A stretch of 64,000 nt of DNA from an uncultured Pelagibacteraceae bacterium (GCA_902544065.1 CACCAS010000001.1:215088-279087); one strand, 5' to 3'; shown: positions 29,151-39,476, counted from the stretch's first letter. Program-made: numbers and translations. Notes: generated from the letters alone by a model not told the origin.

Positions 29151-29531
29151 ATGAAAGGCATTGGTTCAGATTTAATTGATATACGCAGAATAGATAAAAC
29201 TATAGCCAGATTTGGTGATCGGTTTAAGAAGAGAATATTTACAGATAATGAAATTAAAAAGTGTGAAAAAAGAAAACAAAGTGTCTCCTGTTACGCAAAG
29301 AGATTTGCAGCAAAAGAAGCTGCAGCTAAGGCACTAGGCACTGGTTTCCGTAAAGGTGTCTATTGGCGAGATTTAGAGATTGTAAATGAACCATCGGGCA
29401 AACCAACTCTAAAATTTCATGGAAAATCTAAATTACATTTACTAAATTTAGTTTCAGACAATGAATATATCATCAATTTGTCAATTACTGACGAATTTCC
29501 ATATGCACAAGCAATTGTAACTATTAATTAA
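29151..29531 (+). CDS. acpS: Holo-[acyl-carrier-protein] synthase
   Basis: Attaches 4'-phosphopantetheine from coenzyme A to acyl carrier protein. The 126-aa protein has GSDLIDIRRIDKTI with the metal aspartate near residue 6, RFAAKEAAAKALGTGF near residue 55 with the second metal glutamate, and IVNEPSGKPTLKFHG. Length is normal. It sits between pdxJ and lepB with essentially no spacing. Confidence 0.94.
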   Translation: MKGIGSDLIDIRRIDKTIARFGDRFKKRIFTDNEIKKCEKRKQSVSCYAKRFAAKEAAAKALGTGFRKGVYWRDLEIVNEPSGKPTLKFHGKSKLHLLNLVSDNEYIINLSITDEFPYAQAIVTIN

Positions 29532-29535
29532 CTCA

Positions 29536-30270
29536 ATGAGTAATAAAAAAATAAATTCATCTTGGATCAAATCTAATTTGTTAACACTTTTTTATGCACT
29601 TGTAATTGCATTGATTATTAGAACCTTTTTAATACAGCCATTTTTTATACCTTCCTCATCAATGGAACCAAATTTATTAGTTGGTGACAGACTTTTTGCT
29701 TCAAAATTTGATTACGGTTACAGTAAGCATTCATTTCCTTTTAGTTTAGGTCCTATATCCAATCGAATATTTTCAAATGTTCCTGACAGGGGTGACGTGA
29801 TAATATTCAAGCCTCCACATACAAATTTAGATTATATTAAAAGATTGATCGGACTACCAGGGGATCGAATTCAAGTTCAAAATGGCAATTTGATTATTAA
29901 CAGTAACTCACTTGAGTATGAAAATATCCGCGAGGATTCAAAAGTTCTTAAAAATGGAAGAGTTATAAAAATAAACGTTTTAAAAGAAACTTTACCGAAT
30001 GGTATTTCTTACGAAATTTATAATTATTTAGATGGATCTCCTGGTGACAATACCAAGGAATTCGTAGTGCCAGAAAACCATTATTTTTTTATGGGTGATA
30101 ATAGAGACAATTCAAATGATAGTAGGTTTTGGGGCACAGTCGAATTCAACAGGTTAGTAGGCAAGGCTCAAATAATTTTTTTTTCAACAGAAGATGGATC
30201 AACTATTCTTGAATTTTGGAAATGGCCATTTGATATCCAATTTAATAGATTACTGAAATTAATAAATTAG
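29536..30270 (+). CDS. lepB: Signal peptidase I
   Basis: Removes signal peptides from exported proteins at the inner membrane. The 244-aa protein has one N-terminal membrane segment (about residues 12-33). The catalytic serine is S42 in IPSSSMEPNLLVGD and the general-base lysine K102 lies in DYIKRLIGLPGDRI. FMGDNRDNSNDSRFWG near residue 190 is the third signature. It is followed by rnc, as in most proteobacteria. Confidence 0.95.
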   Translation: MSNKKINSSWIKSNLLTLFYALVIALIIRTFLIQPFFIPSSSMEPNLLVGDRLFASKFDYGYSKHSFPFSLGPISNRIFSNVPDRGDVIIFKPPHTNLDYIKRLIGLPGDRIQVQNGNLIINSNSLEYENIREDSKVLKNGRVIKINVLKETLPNGISYEIYNYLDGSPGDNTKEFVVPENHYFFMGDNRDNSNDSRFWGTVEFNRLVGKAQIIFFSTEDGSTILEFWKWPFDIQFNRLLKLIN

Positions 30271-30277
30271 TTGAGCA

Positions 30278-30952
30278 ATGGAAAAAGATTTATCATTACT
30301 TGAAAAAAAAATTAAATATAAATTTAAAGATATCAGTCTACTTAAATTAGCTTTGACTCATTCAAGCTTTGAAAAAAATCTAAATAATGAGAATCTTGAG
30401 TTTTTAGGTGATCGCGTATTGGGTTTAGCGATAGCTGAAAAACTAATTAAAGATTACCCTAGTGCCGATGAAGGTTCTTTAGATAAGATGCTTAGTAGTT
30501 TAGTTAATAGGAATACATGTTTCATGGTTGCCAATAATTTAGCATTAGGCGATTTCATTTTGCTGGGGAGTACAGAAAAATCATCTTTAGGTAATAAAAA
30601 GAAGAGCATCTTGTCTAATGCTTGTGAGTCAATTCTTGGCGCTGTATATCGAGATTCAGATTTCGTCATAGTAAAGAAATTGATTCTAGAACTATGGCGT
30701 GAACATATTCATAAAATAGATCAAAATTTAATTGATCCAAAATCTTTTTTGCAAGAATGGACATTAAAGAAATATAAAAAACTTCCAGAATACAAGACTT
30801 TATCTAAAGAAGGTCCTGACCATGAGCCAATTTTTGAAATTGAATTAAAATTTATGAATTATAAAAAAGCTTTTAGTAAAGCCAGATCGATAAAAGAAGC
30901 AGAAAAACTTGCAGCTGAGACATTCATTCAATTAAATAAAATTATTCAATAA
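30278..30952 (+). CDS. rnc: Ribonuclease III
   Basis: Cuts double-stranded RNA in rRNA processing. The 224-aa protein has the nuclease signature NLEFLGDRVLGLAIAEKL near residue 38 with metal-binding acidic residues, and later NACESILGAVYRD. The C-terminal third is a double-stranded RNA-binding domain (DPKSFLQEWTLKKYKKLPEY to the end). era begins at the next base after its stop, giving the conserved lepB-rnc-era-recO unit. Confidence 0.95.
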   Translation: MEKDLSLLEKKIKYKFKDISLLKLALTHSSFEKNLNNENLEFLGDRVLGLAIAEKLIKDYPSADEGSLDKMLSSLVNRNTCFMVANNLALGDFILLGSTEKSSLGNKKKSILSNACESILGAVYRDSDFVIVKKLILELWREHIHKIDQNLIDPKSFLQEWTLKKYKKLPEYKTLSKEGPDHEPIFEIELKFMNYKKAFSKARSIKEAEKLAAETFIQLNKIIQ

Positions 30953-31801
30953 ATGAAAAGTGGGAATATAGTTTTAATAGGTCCTACTAATTCAGGAAAG
31001 TCAACTTTAGTTAATTCGATCATGGGACGAAGAGTGACATTGGTTTCTAGAAAGAAACAATCCACTACCTTCAACCAAAAATTAACAAAAAATATATCGG
31101 AATTCGAATATATTTTACAGGATACACCCGGGACTTTTGCATCTATAAAAAAAATAAGCAACAAAGTTGTTTCATCTCCATTTGCAGAAATAGACAATGC
31201 AGTGATTATATATTTAGTGCTAGATATATCAAAAAAAACGAAAACAGAATTTAAAAGAATTCAATCATCTTTGAAAGATATAATTATAGATCAAAAAATT
31301 TTCCTTGTACTAAATAAAATAGATAAATGTAATGATGAAGATGTTTTAAAAACTATTAATTTTTACTCAAAGGAAAGTTTAATTCAGGAAATTTTCCCTG
31401 TATCAAGCATTAATGGTGATGGAGTATCAAGATTGCTAGAAAGCTCTAATAAATATCTCAAAATTAAAGAATCTAAATATCAATCTAAAGATAAGGTTCA
31501 GATCAAGAAAGAACTTTTTTATTCAGAGGTTACTAGAGAGAAAATATTAGATAAAGTACATAAAGAAATACCTTACCAATGTGATATTATCACAGATAAA
31601 GTCGAAAATAGAATGAATGAAATTAAAATATTTCAAACCATAGAAGTAAGAAGAAAATCACATAAAAGTATCGTCATTGGTAAGCGGGGATCTTTGTTGA
31701 AAGAAATAGGATCATCATCAAGAAAAGAAATAGCTAAACATGAAAATAAAAAAATTCATTTATTTTTATTTGTAAAAGTTGTTAGTGAAAAAAAACTATG
31801 A
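30953..31801 (+). CDS. era: GTPase Era
   Basis: GTPase that binds the 3' end of 16S rRNA in 30S assembly, 282 aa. The G1 loop is GPTNSGKSTLVNS, a variant of the common GRPNVGKST. G3 is DTPG near residue 58 and G4 is NKID near residue 121. The C-terminal KH domain has VIGKRGSLLKEIGSSSRKE. It overlaps recO by four bases (ATGA). The sequence is divergent but all nucleotide motifs are intact. Confidence 0.93.
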   Translation: MKSGNIVLIGPTNSGKSTLVNSIMGRRVTLVSRKKQSTTFNQKLTKNISEFEYILQDTPGTFASIKKISNKVVSSPFAEIDNAVIIYLVLDISKKTKTEFKRIQSSLKDIIIDQKIFLVLNKIDKCNDEDVLKTINFYSKESLIQEIFPVSSINGDGVSRLLESSNKYLKIKESKYQSKDKVQIKKELFYSEVTREKILDKVHKEIPYQCDIITDKVENRMNEIKIFQTIEVRRKSHKSIVIGKRGSLLKEIGSSSRKEIAKHENKKIHLFLFVKVVSEKKL

Positions 31802-32535
31802 GGTGGTCTGGTGATGGCTTTATTTTGGGATTCAGTAAATATAATGAAAAATCGTATATACTTGAAATATTTACACATGAGCATGGAAGACATAAAGGTT
31901 TAATAAGAGGAATTCATTCTAAGAATCTTAGAGCCACAATTGAGCCAGGGAATGAGGTTCATGTTACTTGGTCAGGTAGATTAGAAAGTCACTTGGGTAA
32001 TTTTACGATTGAGCCTATAAAGATGTGGTCTTCATATATTTTAAATCAAAGATCGAAGCTTCTTGCAGTTACAACGATTTGTTCAATGATAATCTCAACT
32101 ATGGCTGAGAAGCAGCAAAATATACTTATATATGAAAAAACATTAAAACTTATAAAAGACATATCTCGTGGAGAAAAGAATTGGATAAAAAATTATATAT
32201 TTTGGGAATTAGATCTTTTATCAGAAATTGGTTATGGTCTTGATTTATCTGAATGTGCTGTAACAGCGCGAAGAGACAAACTAAAATATGTTTCTCCTAG
32301 TAGCGGTAGAGCTGTAACAATGGAAGGCGCCGGTAGCTTTAAAGACAAATTATTTTTATTACCAGAATTTTTTGTTGATAGCTCAATAGATCTTACCTTG
32401 TCTGATATTAAAAATGCCTTGGTACTTATAGAATATTTTTTCTTAAAACGTTTTTATGAACCGAATAATCTAAACTTTCCTAAAAGTAGGAATCATTTAA
32501 AGAATATACTTATAAATGAAGATAAAAAATATTAA
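31798..32535 (+). CDS. recO: DNA repair protein RecO
   Basis: Mediates RecA loading in the RecFOR pathway, 245 aa. The N-terminal OB fold begins [20 protein letters not shown] and continues through [11 protein letters not shown]. The C-terminal helical part contains [20 protein letters not shown], where many RecO proteins carry a zinc site, though only one cysteine is present here. It overlaps parC by 20 bases. Confidence 0.88.
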   Translation: MRWSGDGFILGFSKYNEKSYILEIFTHEHGRHKGLIRGIHSKNLRATIEPGNEVHVTWSGRLESHLGNFTIEPIKMWSSYILNQRSKLLAVTTICSMIISTMAEKQQNILIYEKTLKLIKDISRGEKNWIKNYIFWELDLLSEIGYGLDLSECAVTARRDKLKYVSPSSGRAVTMEGAGSFKDKLFLLPEFFVDSSIDLTLSDIKNALVLIEYFFLKRFYEPNNLNFPKSRNHLKNILINEDKKY

Positions 32536-34720
32536 TTTTACTGAAGCCTTGGAGGAGAAATACCTTGCTTATGCTTTATCAACAATTACTCATCGAGCTC
32601 TTCCAGATATAAGGGACGGTTTAAAACCAGTTCATAGAAGGCTTCTCTACGCCATGTATCAGTTAAGATTAAGTTCTAATTCAGGCTATAAAAAATCAGC
32701 AAGAATAGTGGGAGATGTAATTGGTAAATTTCATCCTCACGGTGATCAATCAGTATATGAAGCTCTTGTTCGCTTAGCTCAGGATTTCTCAACTCGCTAT
32801 CCATTAGTTGATGGACAAGGCAACTTTGGAAACATTGATGGCGATAATGCAGCGGCAATGAGATATACAGAAGCAAGACTAACAGCGCTTGCTGAATTAA
32901 TGATTCAAGATATATCAGAGGAAACGATTGATTATATAAGTACTTATGATGGAGTAGATTTAGAGCCAATAGTATTACCCTCATATTTTCCTAATCTTTT
33001 AGCAAATGGAAGTTCAGGCATAGCAGTGGGCATGGCAACAAATATTCCACCGCACAATATAATTGAATTATTTTCGGCTCTAACAAAATTATTAAAAAAT
33101 CCAAATTGCACTAGCTCACAATTAATAAATATTATTCCGGGCCCTGATTTTCCAACAGGAGGTGAAATTATCGATAGTAAGACAGCTATTAGAGAAGCTT
33201 ATTTAAAAGGAAGAGGGACTATACGTCTAAGAGCAAAATGGAAAAAAGAAGATCTAGGAAGAGGACAGTATCAATTAGTAATTTATGAAATTCCTTATCA
33301 AGTAAATAAGTCAAAGATTATTGAGAGAGTATCTGAATTAATTGATTCTAAAAAAATAAATTATCTTGAAGCGATACAAGATGAGTCTGCTGAGGATATT
33401 AGAATTGTTTTAGTGCCAAAGAATAGAACTTTTAAGCCAGAAGTAATTTTTGAGGATTTGTGTAAGAATTCGGATTTAGAAATAAGATTTGCTATTAATT
33501 TTAATGCAATAAATAGTAAGTTAGAGCCAAGGTTATTTTCATTAAAAGAGAGTTTAAAAGCATTTATTGATCATCGCTTTGTTGTTTTAAAAAAAAGAAC
33601 TCGGTATCGACTCACGCAAACTGAAAATAGGTTGGAGATCTTAAAAGGCTTCCTAATAGTTTTTAGTAATTTAAATAAGGTAATTAAGATTATAAGAACA
33701 GATACTAATCCTGATAAAAAACTAATCACTGTATTTAAAATCAATAAAAAACAAGCTGAGGCTATACTAGCGATGCGATTAAGACAGTTAAAAAAACTTG
33801 AGGAAAAGCAAATAAAAAATGAATATCAAAATTTATTAAATTATAAAAAAGAATTAAATCAGATTCTAAAGTCAAAGAGCAACCAAGGTAAAATATTAAA
33901 CAAAGAATTCAATGAAAGTTTAGAAGTATTTAAAAAAATAAATTCTTTTGCAGAAAGAAGAACTGTAATTAATGACGCGTATCAAGAAATTGATTACTCT
34001 CTAGAGGAATTTGACTCAAAGGAGTCGGTAACGGTAATGTTATCTAAAAATGGTTGGGTAAAATCAATCAAAGGTCATCAGGATAACTACTCGTCTGTTA
34101 AGTATAAAGAAGGCGATAGTGAAAAGTTTATTGTTAAGTGTAAGAGCAATAATAAATTGGTTGTATTTTCTACTCTAGGTAAGTTTTATACCATAAATTG
34201 CTCTAGAGTTTCATCTGGTAGAGGGTTTGGTGATCCAATAAGTTTGTTAATTGACAAAAATGATAACGAAGAAGTTTTATTCTTTAAGGTTTATGAGCAA
34301 GATAAAGAATTTTTAATAACTAGCTCTGCTGGTAAAGGTTTTTTTGTTAATTCAAATGACTTCATTGCATCTACAAAATCAGGTAAGAAAGTCATGAATT
34401 TAAAGGATAATGATCGAGCAGTATCCTGTGCAGAGAAAAAAGGAGATTTGATTGTTTCTATTAGTGGTGAAAAAAAAACATTTAAATTATTAGCTTTTAA
34501 TAGTTCAGAAATACCTAATATGCAAAAGGGACGAGGTGTTACACTTCAAAAATTCAAGTCTGGAAAAACTCTTAATGCTTTTTGTGCAGACTCAAATGAA
34601 GGAATAATCAATGAAAGGTCTAAAAAAGTTTTATTATCTGCTAAAGATCTAAAAAAATGGCTTGGTAAGAGGGCTCAAGCAGGTAGAATTGAGCCAAAGA
34701 ATTTACACTCTAAAATCTAA
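32516..34720 (+). CDS. parC: DNA topoisomerase IV subunit A
   Basis: Breakage-reunion subunit of topoisomerase IV, which decatenates daughter chromosomes. The 734-aa length fits ParC better than GyrA, and no GyrA-box is seen. [20 protein letters not shown] opens the winged-helix domain, and the active tyrosine is Y117 in [13 protein letters not shown]. The C-terminal third is a beta-pinwheel with [13 protein letters not shown]. parE is not in the window. The start overlaps recO, so expression is probably coupled. Confidence 0.9.
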   Translation: MKIKNINFTEALEEKYLAYALSTITHRALPDIRDGLKPVHRRLLYAMYQLRLSSNSGYKKSARIVGDVIGKFHPHGDQSVYEALVRLAQDFSTRYPLVDGQGNFGNIDGDNAAAMRYTEARLTALAELMIQDISEETIDYISTYDGVDLEPIVLPSYFPNLLANGSSGIAVGMATNIPPHNIIELFSALTKLLKNPNCTSSQLINIIPGPDFPTGGEIIDSKTAIREAYLKGRGTIRLRAKWKKEDLGRGQYQLVIYEIPYQVNKSKIIERVSELIDSKKINYLEAIQDESAEDIRIVLVPKNRTFKPEVIFEDLCKNSDLEIRFAINFNAINSKLEPRLFSLKESLKAFIDHRFVVLKKRTRYRLTQTENRLEILKGFLIVFSNLNKVIKIIRTDTNPDKKLITVFKINKKQAEAILAMRLRQLKKLEEKQIKNEYQNLLNYKKELNQILKSKSNQGKILNKEFNESLEVFKKINSFAERRTVINDAYQEIDYSLEEFDSKESVTVMLSKNGWVKSIKGHQDNYSSVKYKEGDSEKFIVKCKSNNKLVVFSTLGKFYTINCSRVSSGRGFGDPISLLIDKNDNEEVLFFKVYEQDKEFLITSSAGKGFFVNSNDFIASTKSGKKVMNLKDNDRAVSCAEKKGDLIVSISGEKKTFKLLAFNSSEIPNMQKGRGVTLQKFKSGKTLNAFCADSNEGIINERSKKVLLSAKDLKKWLGKRAQAGRIEPKNLHSKI

Positions 34721-34740
34721 AGTTAACTTAATTGTATTTA

Positions 34741-36030
34741 ATGTCTCAATATCCTAATAGTTATTACGCAACAAGCCTTAGTCAGCAAAAAGATGCTCTT
34801 CCAATTTTAATTGATGACCACGAATGTGACTTGTGTGTAATAGGAGGTGGTTTCTCGGGACTGTCTACTGCAATCGAAGCTGCCGAGCGAGGACTTAAAG
34901 TAATTTTATTAGAGCAAAATATTATAGGTTGGGGAGCTTCAGGTAGAAATGGTGGTCAAATTTGGAATGATGTTGCATGGGGAATTGATGGTATTGAAAA
35001 AAAATATGGTCTTAAACACGCCATGCAGCTATGGAACATATCACAAGCAGCAGTTGATCTTATCGATGAAAGAATAAAAAACTTTAATATTGAATGTGAT
35101 AAGAAGATTGGTGGAATACATGCAGCTACCAGTTTATCAAAATTCAAAGAGTATGAAAATGATCTAAAATATAAATTAAAAACTTATAATTATGATAAGC
35201 TTGAAGTACTTGATAAAGCTACAGCCGATCATGAAATTGGCTCTTCACTTTACTATGGAGGAATACTAGATAGGGGAGCGGGGCATCTACATCCGTTAAA
35301 ATACGCTATCGGATTAATGAACGCTGCACTTTCATTAGGTGTGAAGGTGTATGAGAATTCTCGAGCGAAAAAAATATTACAAAATAGTACTGACATTGAA
35401 GTATTAATAGAAAATGGAAAAGTTAATGCAAAAAAAATAGCTGTATGTTGCAATGCCTATATTGAAGGTTTTAACCTCGGTATCGAAAATAAAGTCATGC
35501 CTTGTGAAACATATATTGTTTGTACAGAACCTCTTAATATTGATTTGCAGCAAAATATTCTACCAAATGATTATTGTGTCAGCGATACTAACTTTGATCT
35601 TAATTATTATAGACTTTCAGAAAGTAAGAGAATGATTTTTGGAGGAGCTGTAGGCTATTCTCTTAAAAATGTAGAAGGATTAAAGAAAAGAACAAAAAAA
35701 CAGTTAAACAGAGTATTTCCGCAACTTAAAAATATAAAAGTTGATTATATTTGGGGTGGATTAATTGCTATTACTGTCAACAGAGTTCCTGATATAGGAA
35801 TGATAAATGAAAAGATATTTTATGCTCAAGGCTTTTCAGGGCATGGAGTTGCATTTACTGGTATTGCCGGTAAAATTTTGGCTGAGAACATTGTATCTGG
35901 TAAAACTAGTGAAATGGAAGCTTTCGAGAAGATTAAGCATAGAAATTTTCCTGGGGGTAGATTATTTAGAATGCCTTTGTTAGTAACAATTAGTGCTATG
36001 CAGAGGATGATGGATATTTTTAATGTATAA
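34741..36030 (+). CDS. FAD-dependent amine oxidoreductase (PuuB/DAO family)
   Basis: DAO-fold flavoprotein, 429 aa. The N-terminal SYYATS motif is typical of gamma-glutamylputrescine oxidase (PuuB/OrdL) relatives. The FAD-binding site is CVIGGGFSGLSTAIEAAERG near residue 36, followed by GASGRNGGQIW. The C-terminus has AQGFSGHGVAFTGIAGK, the second FAD contact. ATG 34741 gives the normal N-terminus. It follows parC and overlaps the next dehydrogenase by eight bases. Substrates may be putrescine derivatives, sarcosine-like amines or D-amino acids; the PuuC-like dehydrogenase at 12028 could take its aldehyde product (inference). Confidence 0.82.
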   Translation: MSQYPNSYYATSLSQQKDALPILIDDHECDLCVIGGGFSGLSTAIEAAERGLKVILLEQNIIGWGASGRNGGQIWNDVAWGIDGIEKKYGLKHAMQLWNISQAAVDLIDERIKNFNIECDKKIGGIHAATSLSKFKEYENDLKYKLKTYNYDKLEVLDKATADHEIGSSLYYGGILDRGAGHLHPLKYAIGLMNAALSLGVKVYENSRAKKILQNSTDIEVLIENGKVNAKKIAVCCNAYIEGFNLGIENKVMPCETYIVCTEPLNIDLQQNILPNDYCVSDTNFDLNYYRLSESKRMIFGGAVGYSLKNVEGLKKRTKKQLNRVFPQLKNIKVDYIWGGLIAITVNRVPDIGMINEKIFYAQGFSGHGVAFTGIAGKILAENIVSGKTSEMEAFEKIKHRNFPGGRLFRMPLLVTISAMQRMMDIFNV

Positions 36031-36886
36031 AATCTTGTTTATTGGAATCGGAAAGATGGGATTTCCAATGGCTGGCTTCCTATCAGAGAAATATGAGGTT
36101 TCTGTATACAATAGATCTAAGGAAAAAATCAGCATTTGGAAAAAAAAGTATGAAGGAAATGCAGTGGATAACCTTAATCAGCTTGATGAAAAATTTGATT
36201 TTATTATTTCATGTATCGGTAACGATGATGATCTGAGAGAGATTACTTCAAACGACACTGGATGTTTTAATGTAGTTAGAAAAAATACAATTTTTATTGA
36301 TCATTCCACAGTTTCACCAAAAATTGTCCAAGAGCTTGAACTTAAATTTAAAGAAAAAGAAGCTTTTTTTTTAGATGCACCTATCTCTGGCGGTCAGTTG
36401 GGAGCTGAAAAGGGACAATTAAGTATCATGGTAGGAGGAGATAAAAATGCATTTTACAAAAGTGAGAGTATTTTTGAGGTTTATGGAAAAAAAAGAAAGT
36501 ACATGGGCTCATCGGGTTCAGGACAATTAACAAAAATTATTAATCAAATTTGTATAGCTGGTTTAGTGCAGGGCCTTTCGGAATCAATCTATTTTATGAA
36601 GCAAACTAAACTTAATCCAGAGGATGTTTTGGATGTTATTTCCTCAGGAGCAGCCCAATCTTGGCAAATGGATAATAGATTTATGACAATGACTGAAAAT
36701 AAATTTGATTTTGGGTTCGCGGTTGATTTAATGAGAAAGGATTTATCAATCGCATTTAATGAAGCCAAAAAATTTGGTATTGATTTAGAAATTACAAAGA
36801 TTGTTGATGAATTTTACAAAGACGTGCAAAATATGGGTGGCAATAATTTTGACACATCAAGTTTAGTAAAAAGATTACTCAGTTAA
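36023..36886 (+). CDS. NAD(P)-dependent beta-hydroxyacid dehydrogenase (3-hydroxyisobutyrate dehydrogenase family)
   Basis: Oxidoreductase of the HIBADH / tartronate semialdehyde reductase family, 287 aa. The Rossmann loop is LFIGIGKMGFPMAGFL, the substrate loop is DAPISGGQLGAEKGQLSIMVGG near residue 118, and the catalytic lysine lies in GSGQLTKIINQI near residue 172. It overlaps the flavoprotein gene by eight bases, so the two are likely one functional unit. Its 3' end overlaps the convergent hemB by 12 bases. The precise substrate cannot be set by eye. Confidence 0.85.
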   Translation: MYKILFIGIGKMGFPMAGFLSEKYEVSVYNRSKEKISIWKKKYEGNAVDNLNQLDEKFDFIISCIGNDDDLREITSNDTGCFNVVRKNTIFIDHSTVSPKIVQELELKFKEKEAFFLDAPISGGQLGAEKGQLSIMVGGDKNAFYKSESIFEVYGKKRKYMGSSGSGQLTKIINQICIAGLVQGLSESIYFMKQTKLNPEDVLDVISSGAAQSWQMDNRFMTMTENKFDFGFAVDLMRKDLSIAFNEAKKFGIDLEITKIVDEFYKDVQNMGGNNFDTSSLVKRLLS

Positions 36887-37885
36887 TTTAATAAACTTTG
36901 AAACTTCAGGAGCAAAATAAGTAATTATAGCATCAGCTCCAGCTCTTTTAAAAGAAGCAAGCTGCTCAAGGACCACTGCTTTCTCATCAACCAAACCTTT
37001 ATCTGCAGCAAATTTAATCATGCTATATTCGCCAGATACTTGGTAGGCAAAAGTTGGAAAATTTAGCTCATGCTTAATTCTATATATAATATCTAAATAA
37101 CTAATCCCTGGCTTTACCAACAATATATCTGCGCCTTCGCTAATGTCCATAGAGGCTTCTTTGATTGCCTCGTCAGAATTATTTATATTCATTTGGTAAG
37201 TTTTTTTATCTGATTTAAGACTACTTGAAGAGCCTACAGCATCTCTGAATGGTGAATACATAGCAGATGCATATTTTGCAGCGTATGAAAGTATTAGGGT
37301 ATCTTGAAAATCGTTCTTTTCTAGTTGATTTCGTATCATTCCTATTCTTCCGTCCATCATGTCAGATGGAGCAATAACATCAGCCCCAGCTTCTGCATAA
37401 AGCAGTGCTTGTTTTACAAGTAATTCATTTGTTTCATCATTAAGTATTTTTCCACTGTCATTAATTAAACCATCATGTCCATGATCAGTATAGGGATCAA
37501 GCGCCACGTCACACATCAATCCAAAACTTTTATTTGATCTTGATAATTGATCGATAGACTTACAAACTAGGTTTTCAGGATTTAATGCCTCTTTACCGTC
37601 ATTAGATTTGAGTTCTTCGGGAGTATAGGGAAAAAGAGCAATTAAATTAATATTTTGACTTTCCGCAATATCTTTCATCTCATTTAGATTATCTATTGAA
37701 TATCTATAGACATTAGGCATAGATTTAATCTCTTCTTTTTTATTTTTCCCTTCACATATGAAAACTGGCCAAATTAGATCATTAGATGTTAATGAATGCT
37801 CTTCAACCAAATTTCTAATCCAGCTAGACTGCCTGTTTCTTCTGAGTCTAGTACTTGGAAATTTTAAGATACTCTCTTTCATCAT
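36875..37885 (-). CDS. hemB: Porphobilinogen synthase (delta-aminolevulinic acid dehydratase)
   Basis: Joins two aminolevulinates into porphobilinogen for haem. The 336-aa TIM barrel has DVALDPYTDHGHDG near residue 125, which lacks the three zinc cysteines of animal and E. coli-type enzymes and marks the magnesium-type enzyme known in alphaproteobacteria. APSDMMDGRIGMIR and the Schiff-base lysine in LVKPGISYLDIIY are present, with YQVSGEYSMIK near the end. Its first ATG overlaps the stop of the upstream DUF1295 gene (ATGA). Confidence 0.95.
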   Translation of the reverse strand: MMKESILKFPSTRLRRNRQSSWIRNLVEEHSLTSNDLIWPVFICEGKNKKEEIKSMPNVYRYSIDNLNEMKDIAESQNINLIALFPYTPEELKSNDGKEALNPENLVCKSIDQLSRSNKSFGLMCDVALDPYTDHGHDGLINDSGKILNDETNELLVKQALLYAEAGADVIAPSDMMDGRIGMIRNQLEKNDFQDTLILSYAAKYASAMYSPFRDAVGSSSSLKSDKKTYQMNINNSDEAIKEASMDISEGADILLVKPGISYLDIIYRIKHELNFPTFAYQVSGEYSMIKFAADKGLVDEKAVVLEQLASFKRAGADAIITYFAPEVSKFIKLTE

Positions 37886-38655
37886 TTTATATTCTTTTTT
37901 GGCAGTATTATGAAAGAACTAGTTGATTTAATATAGTTATCATAACCTGCTTTTTTCTTTGCAATAGTTTTTTCAAGTAAACTTACTCCTGAAACTTTTA
38001 ACAATAGGTACGTCATGATAATGGGAGATATAAAAATAAATAAATTATAAGAAATACTAAAACAAAATAAAGAGATACCCCACCAAAATACACTATCGCC
38101 AAAATAATTTGGATGCCTCGAATAAAACCACAGACCTTTATCCATAAGTTTATCTTTATTATTTTTTTTAGATTTAAATTTTGTTAGTTGAATATCAGAT
38201 ATAGTTTCAATTATTATACCAAGAAGTGCTATAATTATAGCAATGACTCCAAGTACATTTAGATCTAAGTTATTTGGGGCCATACTGAGACTTTGCATTG
38301 GGAAAGATACAATACAAATTAAAATAACTTGTATTAAATATGCTGTATAAAAAAGACCGAAATCACCTCTGTACTCTCTTATCTTAACGTATCTAATATC
38401 TTCAGACTTTCTTATATTTCTTGAGAATAAATAAATGCCTAATCTTAGTCCCCATAGGCCAACAAGGGATAAGGCAATAATTTTTGGAAGGGAATAATCA
38501 TTATCTAAGAAATAAATAATAGCTGTTGAAAAGAAGAAACTTGGACCCCAATAAATATCAATAAAATCAGCCCTTCTTGTTTTTAACGATGATAGCCATA
38601 GAATAGTAATGACTATAAAATTGAAGCTTAATATAATAAGTAAATTTTCAATCAT
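37882..38655 (-). CDS. DUF1295-family membrane protein (steroid 5-alpha-reductase-like)
   Basis: An integral membrane protein of 257 aa with about six or seven hydrophobic helices. The C-terminal segment WFYSRHPNYFGDSVFWWGIS is the DUF1295 signature, shared with methyltransferase and steroid-reductase-like membrane enzymes that bind NADPH or SAM. The residues GLWGLRLGIYLFSRN also fit. Its function is unknown in bacteria. It is translationally coupled to hemB, and its start lies 14 bases from the divergent second GDPD gene. Confidence 0.82.
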   Translation of the reverse strand: MIENLLIILSFNFIVITILWLSSLKTRRADFIDIYWGPSFFFSTAIIYFLDNDYSLPKIIALSLVGLWGLRLGIYLFSRNIRKSEDIRYVKIREYRGDFGLFYTAYLIQVILICIVSFPMQSLSMAPNNLDLNVLGVIAIIIALLGIIIETISDIQLTKFKSKKNNKDKLMDKGLWFYSRHPNYFGDSVFWWGISLFCFSISYNLFIFISPIIMTYLLLKVSGVSLLEKTIAKKKAGYDNYIKSTSSFIILPKKNIK

Positions 38656-38669
38656 AAGAAAACATATAT

Positions 38670-39422
38670 ATGTCTTTTAGGTTTTTAAACAATCATAAAT
38701 TTACTCCTTTTGCTCATAGAGGAGGATCATTGGAAAATAGGGAAAATACTCTTGATGCTTTTGAAAAGTGTATTTCTATTGGATACGATTATATTGAAAC
38801 TGATGTTAGAGAAACTAAAGATGGAAAGCTTGTTATTTTTCACGATGAGGATTTAAGTAGGATTTGTGGTCTACAAATAAAAATTAATCAATTAGAATAT
38901 GAAGAAATAAAAAAAATAAAAATATTTGATGATCACCATGTGCCACTTTTGGATGAAGCTTTAATTTCATGGCCGCATTTAAATTTTAATATAGAACCAA
39001 AATCAACACTTGCAGCACATCTTTTAATAAAGTCACTTAAATCGAATAAAAAAAACTTGGATCGTTTTTGCATTGGATCATTTAGCACAAATAAAATTAA
39101 ATTATTAAGAAATTCATGTGGCGACCAACTATGTACATCGATGACAAAGCAAGAAACAATAATGTTTTATTTAGATAGTGTGCTACCATTTTTTAAGAAC
39201 AATATTCCTTGTTTGCAAATACCAATGTTTTATTTTGGTTTTCAAATTGTATCTAAGTCTTTTGTATCTCACGCTCATAGACTTGGGAAAAAAGTACATG
39301 CTTGGACAATTAATGATGAAAGTCAGATGAATCAACTTATTGATTATGGAGTAGATGGGATTATGACAGATCGGCCACAATTACTTAAGGACGTGCTTAC
39401 AAAAAGGTCATTATGGAGATAA
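38670..39422 (+). CDS. Glycerophosphodiester phosphodiesterase (second of two)
   Basis: Second GDPD-family enzyme, 250 aa. It has FAHRGGSLENRENTLDAF near residue 14, ETDVRETKDGKLVIFHDEDL near residue 44, NIEPKS for the third metal/substrate residue and HAWTINDESQMNQLIDYGVDG toward the end (shown here as HAWTINDE and GVDGIMTDRP). No signal peptide is seen. It resembles the diesterases of actinobacteria and proteobacteria annotated as UgpQ-like more than the enzyme at 10228. It is followed after 54 bases by rpiB. Confidence 0.88.
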   Translation: MSFRFLNNHKFTPFAHRGGSLENRENTLDAFEKCISIGYDYIETDVRETKDGKLVIFHDEDLSRICGLQIKINQLEYEEIKKIKIFDDHHVPLLDEALISWPHLNFNIEPKSTLAAHLLIKSLKSNKKNLDRFCIGSFSTNKIKLLRNSCGDQLCTSMTKQETIMFYLDSVLPFFKNNIPCLQIPMFYFGFQIVSKSFVSHAHRLGKKVHAWTINDESQMNQLIDYGVDGIMTDRPQLLKDVLTKRSLWR

Positions 39423-39476
39423 GTCTATGAATTTCTATTTACAATATTTGGTATATTTTGTTTAATACTGATCAAT

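Noticed and set aside
31798..32535. RecO lacking the zinc cysteines
   Set aside because: RecO proteins vary in this site between lineages, and other motifs and gene order are normal; not strong enough as a finding.
32744..32755. Glutamine (Q78) in ParC at the quinolone-resistance position that is serine in E. coli GyrA/ParC
   Set aside because: ParC from many alphaproteobacteria reads HGDQ here, as far as I recall, so it is a lineage trait and not evidence of selected drug resistance.
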